From: Salvator merianae
Taxonomy: Eukaryota > Chordata > Lepidosauria > Squamata > Teiidae
DNA length: 64,000 nucleotides
Assembly: GCA_003586115.2 (NCBI GenBank)
Contig: QVOM02000073.1
Coordinates: 26,198,427-26,262,426 of the forward strand
Direction: 5' to 3'
Shown here: in pieces, positions 1-10,700 of the stretch
Position numbering within the stretch: position 1 is the first letter of the stretch
Layout: the number at the start of each line of letters is the position of its first letter
The notes under the pieces: generated by a model
What the model saw: the letters and a program-made list of their open reading frames with translations, nothing else
What the model was told of the DNA's origin: nothing
Databases searched by the model: none
Made by a program: the position numbers and the translations under genes

Positions 1-3000
1 CTTAACAGAAAGCCTTTGTCTTTCACTGTTTCAATTTCAATGCCTAGATAACTTTTCAGTTGTCCCAGGTCTTTAAGAACAAATGTTTTGGACAATTCTG
101 ATGAAATCTGATCAATTATGGAAGTTGTTTTTGCAGAGAAAATCAAATCTTCATCAAAAAGACAAATAAAAACCTTTTTGTCATGTTTTCCCCTTGTATA
201 CACACAAGCATCTGCAGCAGAACGCTTAAAATTCATTTTTGTTAAAACTTCATGTAAACATAAGTTCCACTGGCGGGCGGAGCATCGAAGTCCATACAGG
301 GCTTTGTGGAGACGATAAACAGTGTTTTTATTTTGTTTTTCAAAACCTGGTGGAGGGTTCAAAAAGATTTGCTCATTAAGCTTGGCATTCAGATATGCAC
401 ACTCAAAATCAAAATGTTTACAAACAAAATTGTTCTTGGCAGCTACTGTAAGTAAAGTAACAAGGCTTTGAGATCTTGCTGCTGGTGAGTAATTCATTTC
501 ATCTTCACTTAAAGGTTGCTTAAATCCTTGCGCTACCAATCTCGCTTTAAAAATTAATTTTCCCTCAGGAGAAAGTTTCTTTCTAAAAATCCATTTGGCT
601 GTAATTGCCTTCTCATTGTGAGGTAAGGTAGCCTCAGTAAATACTTTCTGGCTCTTAAGTACAGAAAATTCTTTATTCAGTGCAGCAATCCAAAGTTTTT
701 GTTCATCTTTAGATAATTGCAAAACTTCTTGGTAAGAATTTGGAACATTATTAGTTAATTCTTCAGCTAACTGAGTAAATCCATATCTATCTGGTGGAAT
801 TCCTTTTGTAGACCTCGTAGAAATTCTCTGTGAAGTTTGCTCAACTTCAGAAAAATCGCCATCTTGGTTTTCGGCTTGAGCTGTGGGCAAAATTCGCCCC
901 CCTTCTCTGACTGGAAAGTCTTGCTTCTCACTCTTAGGTACAGCGTGTTGAGAAATGACAGTCTGCCCTGACTGGCTTGAATGACTAGTCACGCCTTCCT
1001 CTTTGCTCTGTGAGGTATCATGTTTCAGTTTAGGCTGAGACACTGAGGGAGAAGGAACTGAGCTCTGAAAAGAATCATCCTCTTCTGCCCTTTCTTGCTG
1101 CATTGGCTGTAGAAAAACTTCCTTGTTAGAATGTAATCTGTCCCAGTTCTCATGCTCTAGGAAATTGGCACTTCTGGAAATGATTATTTTGCCATTTTTG
1201 TCTATAAAACGAAAACCCTTAGTTCCAGCTGAGTACCCAAGAAAACGACAAAAAGAAGTTTTACTTTGCTTTGTTCTCTGAGCTTCAGGTAAGAGAACGT
1301 AGGCTTTTTGCTCAAATGTGTGAGCATACTCAAAATTGGGATTTCTGTTGTACAGCTTTCTATAAGGAATGTCAGAAATGGAAGTGCTCCATAACCGATT
1401 CAAGTTAAAGATAGCTGTTCTTGAACATTCTGCCCAGTACCTTGGAGATAAGTTAGCATCAAGCATCATAGCTTCTCTCATAGCTTTAACTAAACCAATT
1501 CTCCTCTCAGCAACACCATTTTCAAATGAGCTATAAGGATTAGTCATCCTGTGCTGAATTCCTCTCTTAAGGAGCCAGCGTGTGAATTGTTTGCTTGTAA
1601 ATTCACCTCCTCTGTCAGTTTGTATTGCAGCAACATTTGTGCTGTGTTTGTTCTCAATCATTCTCACCCATTGTTTAAAATATTCAAAAACTTCTGACTT
1701 GTGTTTCAAGAAATAAACAAATGAATATCTTGAAAAATCATCTGTCAGCAATAACATAAAACGAGATCCCCCTATGGAGACTTCATTTGGACCTTGCAAA
1801 TCTGCATGTACAAGCTCAAAAGGCCTTGAACTTTTCCTTTCACTGATGCGAGTGGAAGGATATCTTTTCAAGTTAGTCTGTCTGCAAACAGTGCACTCAA
1901 GAAATGTTTTGCAAGGTTGCACCTTAATGTCACATGCTTTGACTGTTTTGGCCAAAGTTTGAAAAGAAATATGTCCCATTTTTCTATGCCAATCGTGGAA
2001 GCAATTAACTCTGTGTAAACAAATATTAAAACTAGTATTAACAGTACAAACACATTGTTCAGGCATTTCTAGACAGTACAAGTCATCTTTCAAATAAGCT
2101 GTAGTGCAAACCTCATCATTTTTAATTATCAGGCATTCATCCTCTCTGAATCTGACATCAAAATTTTCTTTTACTAGCTTGGAAACGCTAAGTAAACAAT
2201 ATTTCATTTCAGGTACATATAAAACATTTTGCAAAGTTGTTTTGAGACTTTCAAGATAAAGTTTACCTCCTTGTGTTACTTGTACGATATTACCATCAGC
2301 CATTTTTACTTTTACGGCTTCATCAAAAGTGTTTAAGTCTTGTAAAAGTTCTTTTCTGTTTACAATATGTCTAGTGGAACCAGAGTCAGTTATGAACTTG
2401 TTAGTCTCAGTTTCTGTTGTTATCAGGAAAGCCTGTTCAGTGTTATCTCTTTTCCAATTAACTCTGTTCGTTTGCTGCGCTCGGCCAGCACTTCTTTTGG
2501 AAACAGATGCACTCCTACAATGTTTTGCAATATGCCCAAACTTTTGACATTTGTAACACTTTACCTTGGGAGCAGTCTTTGATGTAGAAGCAATTGCAGA
2601 AACATCCCCCTTCTTGGTTGTACGCGGCTGTTCTTCTTTATAATCCCTTTTCTGTTGAGCATCCAGTAACTTTGAAATGACAAAATCGAAGCTAAATTCT
2701 CTACTTGGCACCACTTCAAGACTGGTCACCAATGAATCCCAGCTTTCATCTAGGGAGGATAGTAGAATCAATGCTTTATGGTTGTCTTGGAAATCCAAAC
2801 CTCTTTCAGCAAGTTCAGCGAACATTGCTTTCATCTTGTGGATGTGGGGAATCACTGAATCTCCACGTTGCAGCCTCGCTCTGTAGAGCCGTCTGGATAG
2901 CATCACCAAAACTCCTGTTGATGGACGTTGATAGATTGCTGCCAAAGCATCCCAGCATTGCTTTGCTGTAGTCAGCCCTCTTAATAGGCACAGCTGTGAA

Positions 3001-3203
3001 TTCTCCAGAGAGAGCTTAATTGTGGCCATCGCCTTTCTGTCAGCAGCTATCTGACCTTCATTTGGCTGAGCTGGAGGAGCCTCTATATACTGCCAAAGAT
3101 TTTCGCGTATCAAGAAAGATTCAATCTTAACTTTCCAAAAAGCATAGTTAGTCCCCGAGAGCCTTTCAATTGGTAAGGCTGAAGCAGGATTGACTAACGC
3201 CAT
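1..3203 (-). CDS. Copia gag-pol polyprotein, partial (gag, protease, integrase, start of reverse transcriptase)
   Basis: Open from ATG at 3203-3201 to the left edge: 1067 codons with no stop. Capsid-like gag covers residues 1-200. A CCHC zinc knuckle (C216-x2-C219-x4-H224-x4-C229) would bind RNA. The protease site is D273-S-G at 2387-2379. Integrase has the zinc-binding H406/H411/C437/C440 set, preceded by the usual W-H-R-K-x-G-H context, and catalytic D468, D530, E566 with exactly 35 residues between the last two. A polar linker (about 700-825) leads to reverse transcriptase, with motif A aspartate D932 in F-D-F-E-C-A-Y-L. The polymerase box at residues 1016-1019 reads F-D-E-D, not the usual Y/F-V-D-D. 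Gag and pol share one frame, so no frameshift is needed. The protein would act in cytoplasmic virus-like particles and the nucleus. The start is chosen because this ATG precedes a gag N-terminus also seen in the second copia copy at 51508. Confidence 0.93.
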   Translation of the reverse strand, partial: MALVNPASALPIERLSGTNYAFWKVKIESFLIRENLWQYIEAPPAQPNEGQIAADRKAMATIKLSLENSQLCLLRGLTTAKQCWDALAAIYQRPSTGVLVMLSRRLYRARLQRGDSVIPHIHKMKAMFAELAERGLDFQDNHKALILLSSLDESWDSLVTSLEVVPSREFSFDFVISKLLDAQQKRDYKEEQPRTTKKGDVSAIASTSKTAPKVKCYKCQKFGHIAKHCRSASVSKRSAGRAQQTNRVNWKRDNTEQAFLITTETETNKFITDSGSTRHIVNRKELLQDLNTFDEAVKVKMADGNIVQVTQGGKLYLESLKTTLQNVLYVPEMKYCLLSVSKLVKENFDVRFREDECLIIKNDEVCTTAYLKDDLYCLEMPEQCVCTVNTSFNICLHRVNCFHDWHRKMGHISFQTLAKTVKACDIKVQPCKTFLECTVCRQTNLKRYPSTRISERKSSRPFELVHADLQGPNEVSIGGSRFMLLLTDDFSRYSFVYFLKHKSEVFEYFKQWVRMIENKHSTNVAAIQTDRGGEFTSKQFTRWLLKRGIQHRMTNPYSSFENGVAERRIGLVKAMREAMMLDANLSPRYWAECSRTAIFNLNRLWSTSISDIPYRKLYNRNPNFEYAHTFEQKAYVLLPEAQRTKQSKTSFCRFLGYSAGTKGFRFIDKNGKIIISRSANFLEHENWDRLHSNKEVFLQPMQQERAEEDDSFQSSVPSPSVSQPKLKHDTSQSKEEGVTSHSSQSGQTVISQHAVPKSEKQDFPVREGGRILPTAQAENQDGDFSEVEQTSQRISTRSTKGIPPDRYGFTQLAEELTNNVPNSYQEVLQLSKDEQKLWIAALNKEFSVLKSQKVFTEATLPHNEKAITAKWIFRKKLSPEGKLIFKARLVAQGFKQPLSEDEMNYSPAARSQSLVTLLTVAAKNNFVCKHFDFECAYLNAKLNEQIFLNPPPGFEKQNKNTVYRLHKALYGLRCSARQWNLCLHEVLTKMNFKRSAADACVYTRGKHDKKVFICLFDEDLIFSAKTTSIIDQISSELSKTFVLKDLGQLKSYLGIEIETVKDKGFLL

Positions 3204-3358
3204 GGTTAGTAGTAAGGGAACTTTCAGGAAGTCAGCGAAAAGCTTCTTCTGCAGATAGCAGGCTAAAAACTCCACTCTACTCACGGCAAACGAAGTTCTG
3301 TAGTCCGTCTTCCAGAAACATCTTATCAGTCGATCTGGACTGCCTTATCTCTTCATCT

Positions 3359-3372
3359 CTGGGCCCATAACC
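3359..3372 (-). promoter_or_regulatory. Primer-binding site for the anticodon arm of initiator tRNA-Met
   Basis: The plus strand reads CTGGGCCCATAACC, identical to about nucleotides 27-40 of vertebrate initiator tRNA-Met (anticodon stem and CAT loop), so the element's RNA strand is complementary to it. It directly abuts the LTR end at 3373. Drosophila copia and yeast Ty5 are known to prime from an internal fragment of initiator tRNA-Met instead of the tRNA 3' end; this site has the same arrangement. It is a priming site, not a tRNA gene. Confidence 0.88.
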
Positions 3373-3945
3373 TGTCAGAGTGCGCATTTCTTTGTGCGGA
3401 AGACTGATGAGTCGTTCCCGTGAAGTAGAAAAATAAACTCTGTGAGTAGCAGAGTTGACTACAAAGCTCAGTCTTTATTGTTGCTTAGTCCCATAGTAAA
3501 AATAGCTAAGTAGGATAAAATACAGTTGCACTGCACATTATGGTAGCAGTATTAGAATATCTTCAGTAAAGTAAAATCAGGAAACATGGTTACAAGAGCT
3601 GCATTCATTGTCACATAGCCACACATAATAATCAGCACATAATGAATGAATGAAAGAAGGAATATAGCATCCATCTATAAAGAACTCATATAGCATCACA
3701 TCATTGTTATTGTAATACATTGTTATTGAATAGATAAGCTCTCAAGCTAAGGTTCTCACAGATAGGAAATACTGTTATCTGCAACACACTAGCCATAACA
3801 AATCTATGAAGCTGGATGTTTGACTTCTTCCAGTAACTTTCCATTCAGCATAAACAAAATAACCATAGTACAGGAAACAGGAAATTGTTAAGACTAGAGA
3901 ATACTGGCATTAACTTATGGCTAATATAGAATCAATATTCTGACA
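3373..3945 (-). repeat. Copia 5' long terminal repeat (573 bp)
   Basis: Bounded by a 7-bp perfect terminal inverted repeat (TGTCAGA at 3373-3379, TCTGACA at 3939-3945) and, on the inner side, by the primer-binding site. As the 5' LTR it should hold the element's promoter in its distal part and the RNA 3'-end signals in its proximal part. A minus-strand AATAAA at 3479-3474 fits the polyadenylation signal. The other LTR is outside the window, so divergence between the LTRs cannot be measured here. Confidence 0.87.
3474..3479 (-). promoter_or_regulatory. Candidate polyadenylation signal in the copia LTR
   Basis: AATAAA on the minus strand, about 100 bp from the inner LTR edge, in the position expected for the R/U5 side. 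A shorter AT-rich alternative lies at 3430-3436. Assigned by position and motif only. Confidence 0.5.
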
Positions 3946-3950
3946 CACAC

Positions 3951-5110
3951 TTTCTATAGATAAGCTAGAATCTCTGCCACAGAAAAACGATACATCAAGA
4001 AAAGCCCCACCAGTACCGGAGCCCATTACTATATTTTCATAATCACTGGATATGGACTATGAGGAGGATCTGGGTCAGCCAAGCCTATCATCTCCAGAAG
4101 ACTTAAGTCCCACATATTGACAAAGTCAGATCATAAGCCTGGTAGCTAATTTTCCTCTCACTTACAGAAAGTCTCCTTCTAAGAGGGTTCTGGGAAAGCT
4201 AACTTCTGGTGGACTGTTTCACGCTCTTTGCATGCTTTGATCATTTAGTTATTGTGCAATAGTGCCAATGATGTCTGATTTTTCCAGTAGGCTACTAGAG
4301 GATTAGGTATAAAAGGGACATTTTGACCATTCCCCCTCCCATTGGTTCTAATTTTTTTAAAAAAAAAACCCTACCCACCCACCTACCCATTTCCCACAGA
4401 GGCAATGACTTGAATTGCACAACAATGAGACTTGTGGCATTTTCTGTGAACACAATCCTTGCAAATTTTGAAGAATTTCTGTATCTGGATGTGCTTTTCA
4501 ATGCCTATATTATTTTAATTGCTTTAAAAAGATCACAATACCTGGTCAAAGACCATAATAAAGTTTCATTTTTTTTCATACAAAAGGAACATTTTTTTCA
4601 GCAGGAACTTTATATTCTCAGGCATTCCTGAGTCATCATCAGTAATTTTATTCTCATCAACAGAGCTACATTTCTTTCCTTCTGGTTAACACTGACTCAT
4701 TCTGCCTGGTGGTTTCTTGATTCTTCATTTTTGTAGCTTTTAATGTTCTTTTCTTTTCTTCATAAACATTACCTGAATAGACTTACATCATGTTTTTATT
4801 AACCTTAGATCTTTAAACTGTCTCTCATGGAAGAACATTATTTCTTCCCTTGTACTTTTTCTTTTGATGAATTGTTTTTTTGTGGAACCTTTGAAATTTC
4901 TTGGGATGCAGTTATTTCTATGAAAAGTTGCAACTGTTTTCTTTGTTTAGTTAAAATGGCCAAGAACCATTTACTTTTACTTTGGCCAGGATGTACATAT
5001 GCTAAGATTAAAAAAGGGCAAAGATGTCCTCAGGTTGACTTTATATCCTCAGGACTGCAGTGATGGGCCCATGTAGATTTCTTGGCAACAAGACAGAAGG
5101 CTTTGTAATC
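3951..5110. other. Non-coding, no recognised element
   Basis: AT-rich sequence with several short reading frames on both strands that show no family resemblance, no splice-linked series and no conserved motif. I see no gene or clear repeat boundary here. Confidence 0.5.
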
Positions 5111-5212
5111 CTCCTTCCTTCCTCCTTTTCTTCCTCCTTTCCTTCCTTCCTTCCTTCCTTCCTTCCTTCCTTCCTTCCTTCCTTCCTTCCTTCCTTCCTT
5201 CCTTCCTTCCTC
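5111..5212. repeat. Microsatellite (CCTT)n
   Basis: An interrupted CTTCC/CCTT start leads into a pure tetranucleotide run from about 5140 to 5211. It is homopyrimidine on the plus strand. Confidence 0.97.
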
Positions 5213-5234
5213 TCAATCTAGCCTATTCTCCTAA

Positions 5235-5740
5235 GGCTATTTCTGCACTTACCTGCCTGGTTTGGGGATCCGTGGATCTGGAACAGCCAGGCCTGCTGAT
5301 TCTGACCATGGGAAGGCATGGGCAGAATCAGTGCCATCTGCATGTTGGCACTGGTCCAGATCAACCCATGTTATGGTCTTGAAGCTTGTGTGAGCTTTGC
5401 AGCTGAACTTCCACACCTCTGAGGACTACGAACAAAAGTTCCAAGTTTCAGGGATTCTGGGAGATGCATTTGGGTGACACACAATGGTGTGCCAGTGATA
5501 TGCGTCCTCTAGTAGTCCCATACATGCTGGGGGTGCCTTCTGCACACCTTGCATGTTCTGGTTCAAGGCTGCTGGGCCACTGGTAGACCCGATTAAATAG
5601 GTCTACAACAATCCCAATGAGGGCCTCCCTGATTGGGTTCACACTCTGTCTAAAGCAAAAGGAGCAGACCAGTGGGGGTTGGGGCCTCATAGATTCACAT
5701 TAATGTGCAGATATATCCAGACCACATCCTTACTATGCAG
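5235..5740 (+). mobile_element. Non-autonomous TIR DNA element of the window's repeated ~0.5-kb family (left end clear)
   Basis: The left end reads GGCTATTTCTGCACTTACC after a TAA trinucleotide, resembling the end of the element at 13541. The interior (for example GAACAAAAGTT near 5430 and the segment around 5580-5640) recurs at 47390-47870 and 58826-59260 in the same orientation and at 27345-27763 and 60791-61285 inverted. It has no coding capacity. The right edge is uncertain. The most likely class is a PIF/Harbinger-like miniature element, by analogy with better-bounded relatives. Confidence 0.6.
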
Positions 5741-7422
5741 GCCCTTAATCCAGATTAAGGGCTCATGATGTATTTGCCAAAGATTTCCTGATTGCCTCTG
5801 CTTCAAGTAAGTTCCATATCTAACTCTGCTTAGCTGGTCAGGAATTGCCTTCTGCAGAGTTTTTGGCATCTTAAAATATGACACAAAATCTTTGGGCCTG
5901 TTCATACTGGCCTGCTGGTGAGTGTGGAGATGCTTAGTAGACAGATCCATCCACATGGCCCCATTGCCAGAGTGTCTGGGAAGGTCTACTGCCATTCCCA
6001 GTCACTACTAGCTGTGGGCAACAAAACTGTTCACAGCTTGACCAGGAGCAGCTGGATGGTTCCCGGTCAGCAGCATTCACACCCTCTTCTGGGTACAAAC
6101 ACTGTGAGTGGATGGCCATTCTAGGCTGACATCTTCAGATCAGGTAGACTTCTGGAACTGTGACAGTCTGGGACTGAACAAATTCAAAGCACTTGGTTTC
6201 TACTGCAAAGGCACTGTGTTCAAATGGAGAGGCGAAACTTCTCAGATTTGTTCCATTGTATGTGAGTACCACTTCCTGCAGAAATCTATACAGGTATATA
6301 CAATAAGGTCTTTTTCCAAAAAGTGAACCTGACATTCCTTTGACTATGGACTACAGTGGTTTTCTACATGATGTAGTAAGAAAGCAAACCTGATCATTCT
6401 TGTCTCTTCATTTATACAGGATATATCTATAATGGGAAGTGGAATTACAATATTTTAGTCCTGAGTTATTGCAGTTTCATTTGAAGTTCCATTAACCAAA
6501 ATAAACATTCTGCCTTGAAGTGGCTTAGGGAGGGCTAATACTGCTCTCAGAATTCCAGATTTCACTCTTGTCTCAGAGCACACCTGCTGGTCAAGTCTGA
6601 AGGCCAGCCTCATCACATAGCTCTTTTCTGACATCCTTTCCCCCTCTGTCCTTGGTTAAACATTCCCTCCTCCCCAGCTGAGAAGGCTTTTCTTACTGCC
6701 TTCATGGAGCAAACTGCATAACCTGCAGATGCCATTCTCATTTTCTTAGGCTTTATTCCTGCTTATTTTCATATCTTTCTTGCTGCTCTATTACTTCTTT
6801 CACCCTCTTCTTCGCCTCCTTGACAATTTAGTGTCCTCTCATTTCATTCACCCGGGAAACACGGCTCTTTTTTCTTTTTTAATGTCTCCACAGGTTAAGG
6901 ACTGGTGAGGGCAGTGAGGACAGGTGAGGGCATGACCTCTAACTAACCATTGTGCCACATCACTTCCATTTCCACTGCACTTACCTTCAGTTAGGTCAGC
7001 CCAAGCACCCATCTTTCTTATCGATAGCAAGAGAGCACGTTGTTGACATGTTGATAGCAATATTTCATATGAAATTGCCAAGTGGTGTACAATTAATAGC
7101 TCTGTGACTTTTTCTGAAATATGGCCCCAAGGTCCAAAGGAATTACTCCTTTTTTTAATATATAGCTACAATTACAGTGCATTGCTGTACTTGGTGGCTT
7201 TGGAACCAGATAGCACTCTTTTTCATTCTTAAACATGGGGATGCAGGAAGTTCTTTATTTAGATTGCTGTAATCACAGTACGTTAAGTATAAAAGTCTTA
7301 GTAGTAGATGCCTCTGTCACTCTCTGTGACTCTAAGGGTCCATCTACGCTCAGTGTTAATGGAGTACTTTGAGTCAAGAAAATGGCTTGTTCTTCAGTAA
7401 TGTCCACATTCATAGTTAGCCT
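5741..7422. other. Non-coding, no recognised element
   Basis: Short opposed reading frames around 5690-6335 overlap on both strands, which argues against any being real. I see no protein family or repeat edge. Confidence 0.45.
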
Positions 7423-7430
7423 ACCTCAAG

Positions 7431-7770
7431 TAGAGATGTGCAAAATTTGTTTTGCATTTGAACATTTGATCAAATATTTCATGTTTGCAGATGTTCAATT
7501 CAAACTGAAAACACACTTTTTCAGATTTTCAGAGTTTGATCAAAACAATCCAGCCTCTTCCTTTGCAAAAACCGAATGTTCATTTGAATATTCATATTTT
7601 CTCTGTGTTTTAACCCATAAAAAGAGCATTTTCAAATGGGAAAACATTGCGAAAACTGCAAAAATGAACACAAAAAGCTTTTGATATTACGATTTGCTGA
7701 TAAAGCGAAAATACACATTTTCACTTCAGCAGGGAATCAAAAACGTGAATTTTGCTCATGCACATCCCTA
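7431..7770. mobile_element. hAT-like miniature element, 340 bp
   Basis: Terminal inverted repeats: left TAGAGATGTGCAAAA, right end giving TAGGGATGTGCATGAG on the other strand. Flanks ACCTCAAG (7423-7430) and GCCTCAAG (7771-7778) match at 7 of 8 bases, an 8-bp duplication as produced by hAT transposases. The interior is AT-rich and non-coding, similar in order and content to 32877-33227. It would need a transposase supplied from elsewhere. Confidence 0.85.
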
Positions 7771-7778
7771 GCCTCAAG

Positions 7779-10700
7779 CTCTCCTTTCTCCCATCTCTTT
7801 CCAGTATATGCATTATATAGTCTCCCCCACTGTATTATGAGTACCTCAGTCCATTTCCTGCCTTGTTACAGCAACATGCTCATGTTGACTATTCCTTTTT
7901 GTTTTTGCACAAGATTGAGCATCCCAAAATCAGTTTGAATAACACACCCAAAACCTTCTTGCCATTTTGCTAAGGAGTCCTCTGCACTCCAGTGACTGAT
8001 CAAAGTTGGACTAAAGCTTGGGGGTGGCCAGGTCCTAGCAACACTCTGAAAGCAGTGTTATTCAGATTTTGGGTAAACATTAAAGGACAATGGGAAGTAG
8101 GTTACAAGAATCTAAGAAACACTATTGTAGTAGGTAAATTTTGCCAGTGAACTCACATAATCAGCATGCAGCCCATGTCAGAGTATTTTTAGAAATCTCT
8201 TTTAAATGCCTGAAGGCATTCCTCTAGCATGACAGCTACGGTTGCTCCACATTGTGTCAGGTCAGTCACTGATTCACCTGAAAACAGTTCAGTGCTGCTG
8301 CAGCATCTGATAAGGTATTTATCAAATGACCTGTCCATGGAAGGCTATGTGAAAATCCTTTTTTCTGGCTTGCAGCCATTAGGGCCAGAGGTTATGAGAA
8401 GATCCATACCATCTAGCCTTTGCTGTCCTGCTGCTCTCCAGATGTTGTAGACCACAACATCCATCAGTTCCAGGAAGCAGAGGCTGTGTTCCACATAATG
8501 GAATTTATCAAGTTTTTTACTCCAAGTTTTTTATTTAACTTTATGTAGAAACTCTTTTTGTTATTGGGCTATAGTGTGATTTTAGCAATATACTTTATTT
8601 TATGATTTTGATGTGTGCATTTGGGACATTTTTAACGCACTTTGGAATTGTTTGGCTTATAAAATGCAAATAATAAATAGAATAAATATTCATGGACTGG
8701 CCAAGTTTTCAGTTATTTGAAACACGATTGGACTTGCTTGCTGTGGATGCCTTTTGCACCAAATATGGTTTTGGAAAAAAAGAAGACTGTAAAAATTAAA
8801 TTAAAGAAGTAAAAGACAAACACAAGAAGGTGAAAGGGGGTGAACCTTAATATTGAATGCAGGAAAATAATCTCTGTGAACACATGACGTGGATAACTCA
8901 GAATACTGAAGCAAAAAATAGTTCACTCAATATTGCAAAAAGGACACAGCTCAACAGCAGGCACATTAGCTTTAATAAGAAATTTTCCCTACCATACTTC
9001 ATGTGTGGGGAACATAGTTCTTGGATTAGGAAACTAGCTTAAAAATGGATACAGTGCTCACTTCTCCTCCAACTTGTGCCATGTGAATACTGTGGAGCAA
9101 GAAGGATTTTTTTTCTAATTATAATAATCATAGTGGAATTATTCCGTTAAAAGTCAAAATAAGCAAGCTCTAAAAAAACCAGAATTTTCAGCAGCATTTC
9201 CATTCCACAGTAAAGGCACCTTAAGTGAGGTGACTTTCCATTGCTCTCAGTACAGACCAGCTGTCCTGGGGATCCGATTATGGTGCCTTTACTATGTGCT
9301 GGAGATGCAGTCTTCTTTTGTTCAGGAATCTTCTAGAGGTTATTTCAAAATGTGGGGATGGCACTCCATCTGGCTGGGATAAGTCAGAGTTAATTTTTTC
9401 AAACAAGATGTTAGGAGGAGGAATAATCCTGTTTCTCTACACTGGAACTACATCCAAGCCACTGAAAATGGATGCCTCCCAAGAGCCCTGGGCAAACATG
9501 TTCACCTCTTTGAGCCAGCAGGCCACCCACAATGCCCCTGGATATGCCCTATGCAAAGGACATGAGAAAGAACTCTGAGGGCAGTTTATGTCCTCATTTG
9601 CCCTTTCTACCACTGTGTGGAGTGATAGTGATGGCAGTGAAGGCTTTGGGGGGTGATTTCCACATCGTCTAGTTTAGAGTCAAAGACAAAATGGTCATCT
9701 TCCAGTCCAGCACTAAACTGTGCCATATAGAAGCCTCAAACCTTTGGAGATTGGGAGGCACCAGCTGTGAGGACAATGCCTTTCCTGCTTCCATGGTAGG
9801 ACTGGAGCCTCCCATGGCTGAGAAGGCCCTTTCCCTGGTCATGTGATTGAAGCCTGGCAGAATACATGAAGTCTGTCATTCAATTTCCAGCACAAATGTC
9901 TGTCAGATGAAAGGAACAGCATAACAAGAACCCATAGGGTCTCTTGCTACAAAACAGGAAAGGAAGTATACCTCTAAGAACAAGGAATTGGCTTTGTGCA
10001 AGACAATGCATCCAAAATCATTGACTGCCTCCAGACAGCAAGAGGAAGATGAGAGAGCTTATTTGCATCTTGCAATTGCCTCTTGCTGTCCCTGCCAAAT
10101 GGCAGGGCAACATAGCAGGGTAAACACAGGAACTTTTTTGTCTAGATTCTTATTCCCATTATGACATGGCAGCAGGAAATATCCAGAAATGTACACATGC
10201 CAGCCTCTGTTCATGTGCAGTGGACACTTGTGCCCCAGTTTTGGCCCTGTGCTTGGGCAGGGGCCATTTTCTTCAGGATCTGGTGAACAAGATTCTAGAT
10301 AGGTGGATCATATTGCTGTTCTGGAAAATACACAGTGAGAGTGGGATTTTCCCAGAATAGTGATGCCGTAGAGATGAACAGAGAAGTACACTGTCAGTAG
10401 GTGCAACTCTACTGCATCCTAGGTTGCTGTTTACCAGGAGATAAAAAAGGATATGAGGGTTTTCCTGCACAGGTTCCATATAGTTTTGGTACAATGGTGG
10501 CCTAAAAGAACAAAACACCCCAGCAGTCCTGCAGATTTAAAGGATTGCACAACAAAGATCGCAGCCTAAGAGGAACAGGCTGCTGCAGTGCTTTCCAGAG
10601 AGCTGTGGGTGCTGTCGGATGTGGCAAGTCCAGAGGGAACGTTCCCTGCCACTGTGAATCTGGTCAACGGCCTAAACGAAAAGATGCATCTTGTATTATT

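Larger units (their letters stand above)
1..3945 (-). mobile_element. Ty1/copia LTR retrotransposon, 5' part, runs off the left edge
   Basis: Read on the minus strand the order is: 5' LTR (3945-3373), primer-binding site (3372-3359), a leader of about 155 bp, then a single gag-pol frame from 3203 to the window edge. The order gag, protease, integrase, reverse transcriptase is diagnostic of Ty1/copia (integrase before reverse transcriptase), as opposed to Ty3/gypsy or retroviruses. The missing part would be the rest of the reverse transcriptase, RNase H and the 3' LTR. The LTR begins TGTCAGA and ends TCTGACA, so its edge at 3945 is well defined; the five bases beyond it (3946-3950, CACAC) would be one half of a target-site duplication whose partner lies outside the window. 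The lack of any stop or frameshift over 3.2 kb suggests a recent insertion. Confidence 0.95.

Noticed and set aside
1868..2053. 61-codon minus-strand frame
   Set aside because: It is an out-of-phase shadow of the copia integrase region.
2329..2971. Plus-strand frames at 2329-2971
   Set aside because: Antisense shadows of the copia gag and protease region.
3359..3372. tRNA-Met gene fragment
   Set aside because: Only 14 bases match and they sit exactly between an LTR end and a gag leader; the same 14 bases recur at the second copia. It is a primer-binding site.
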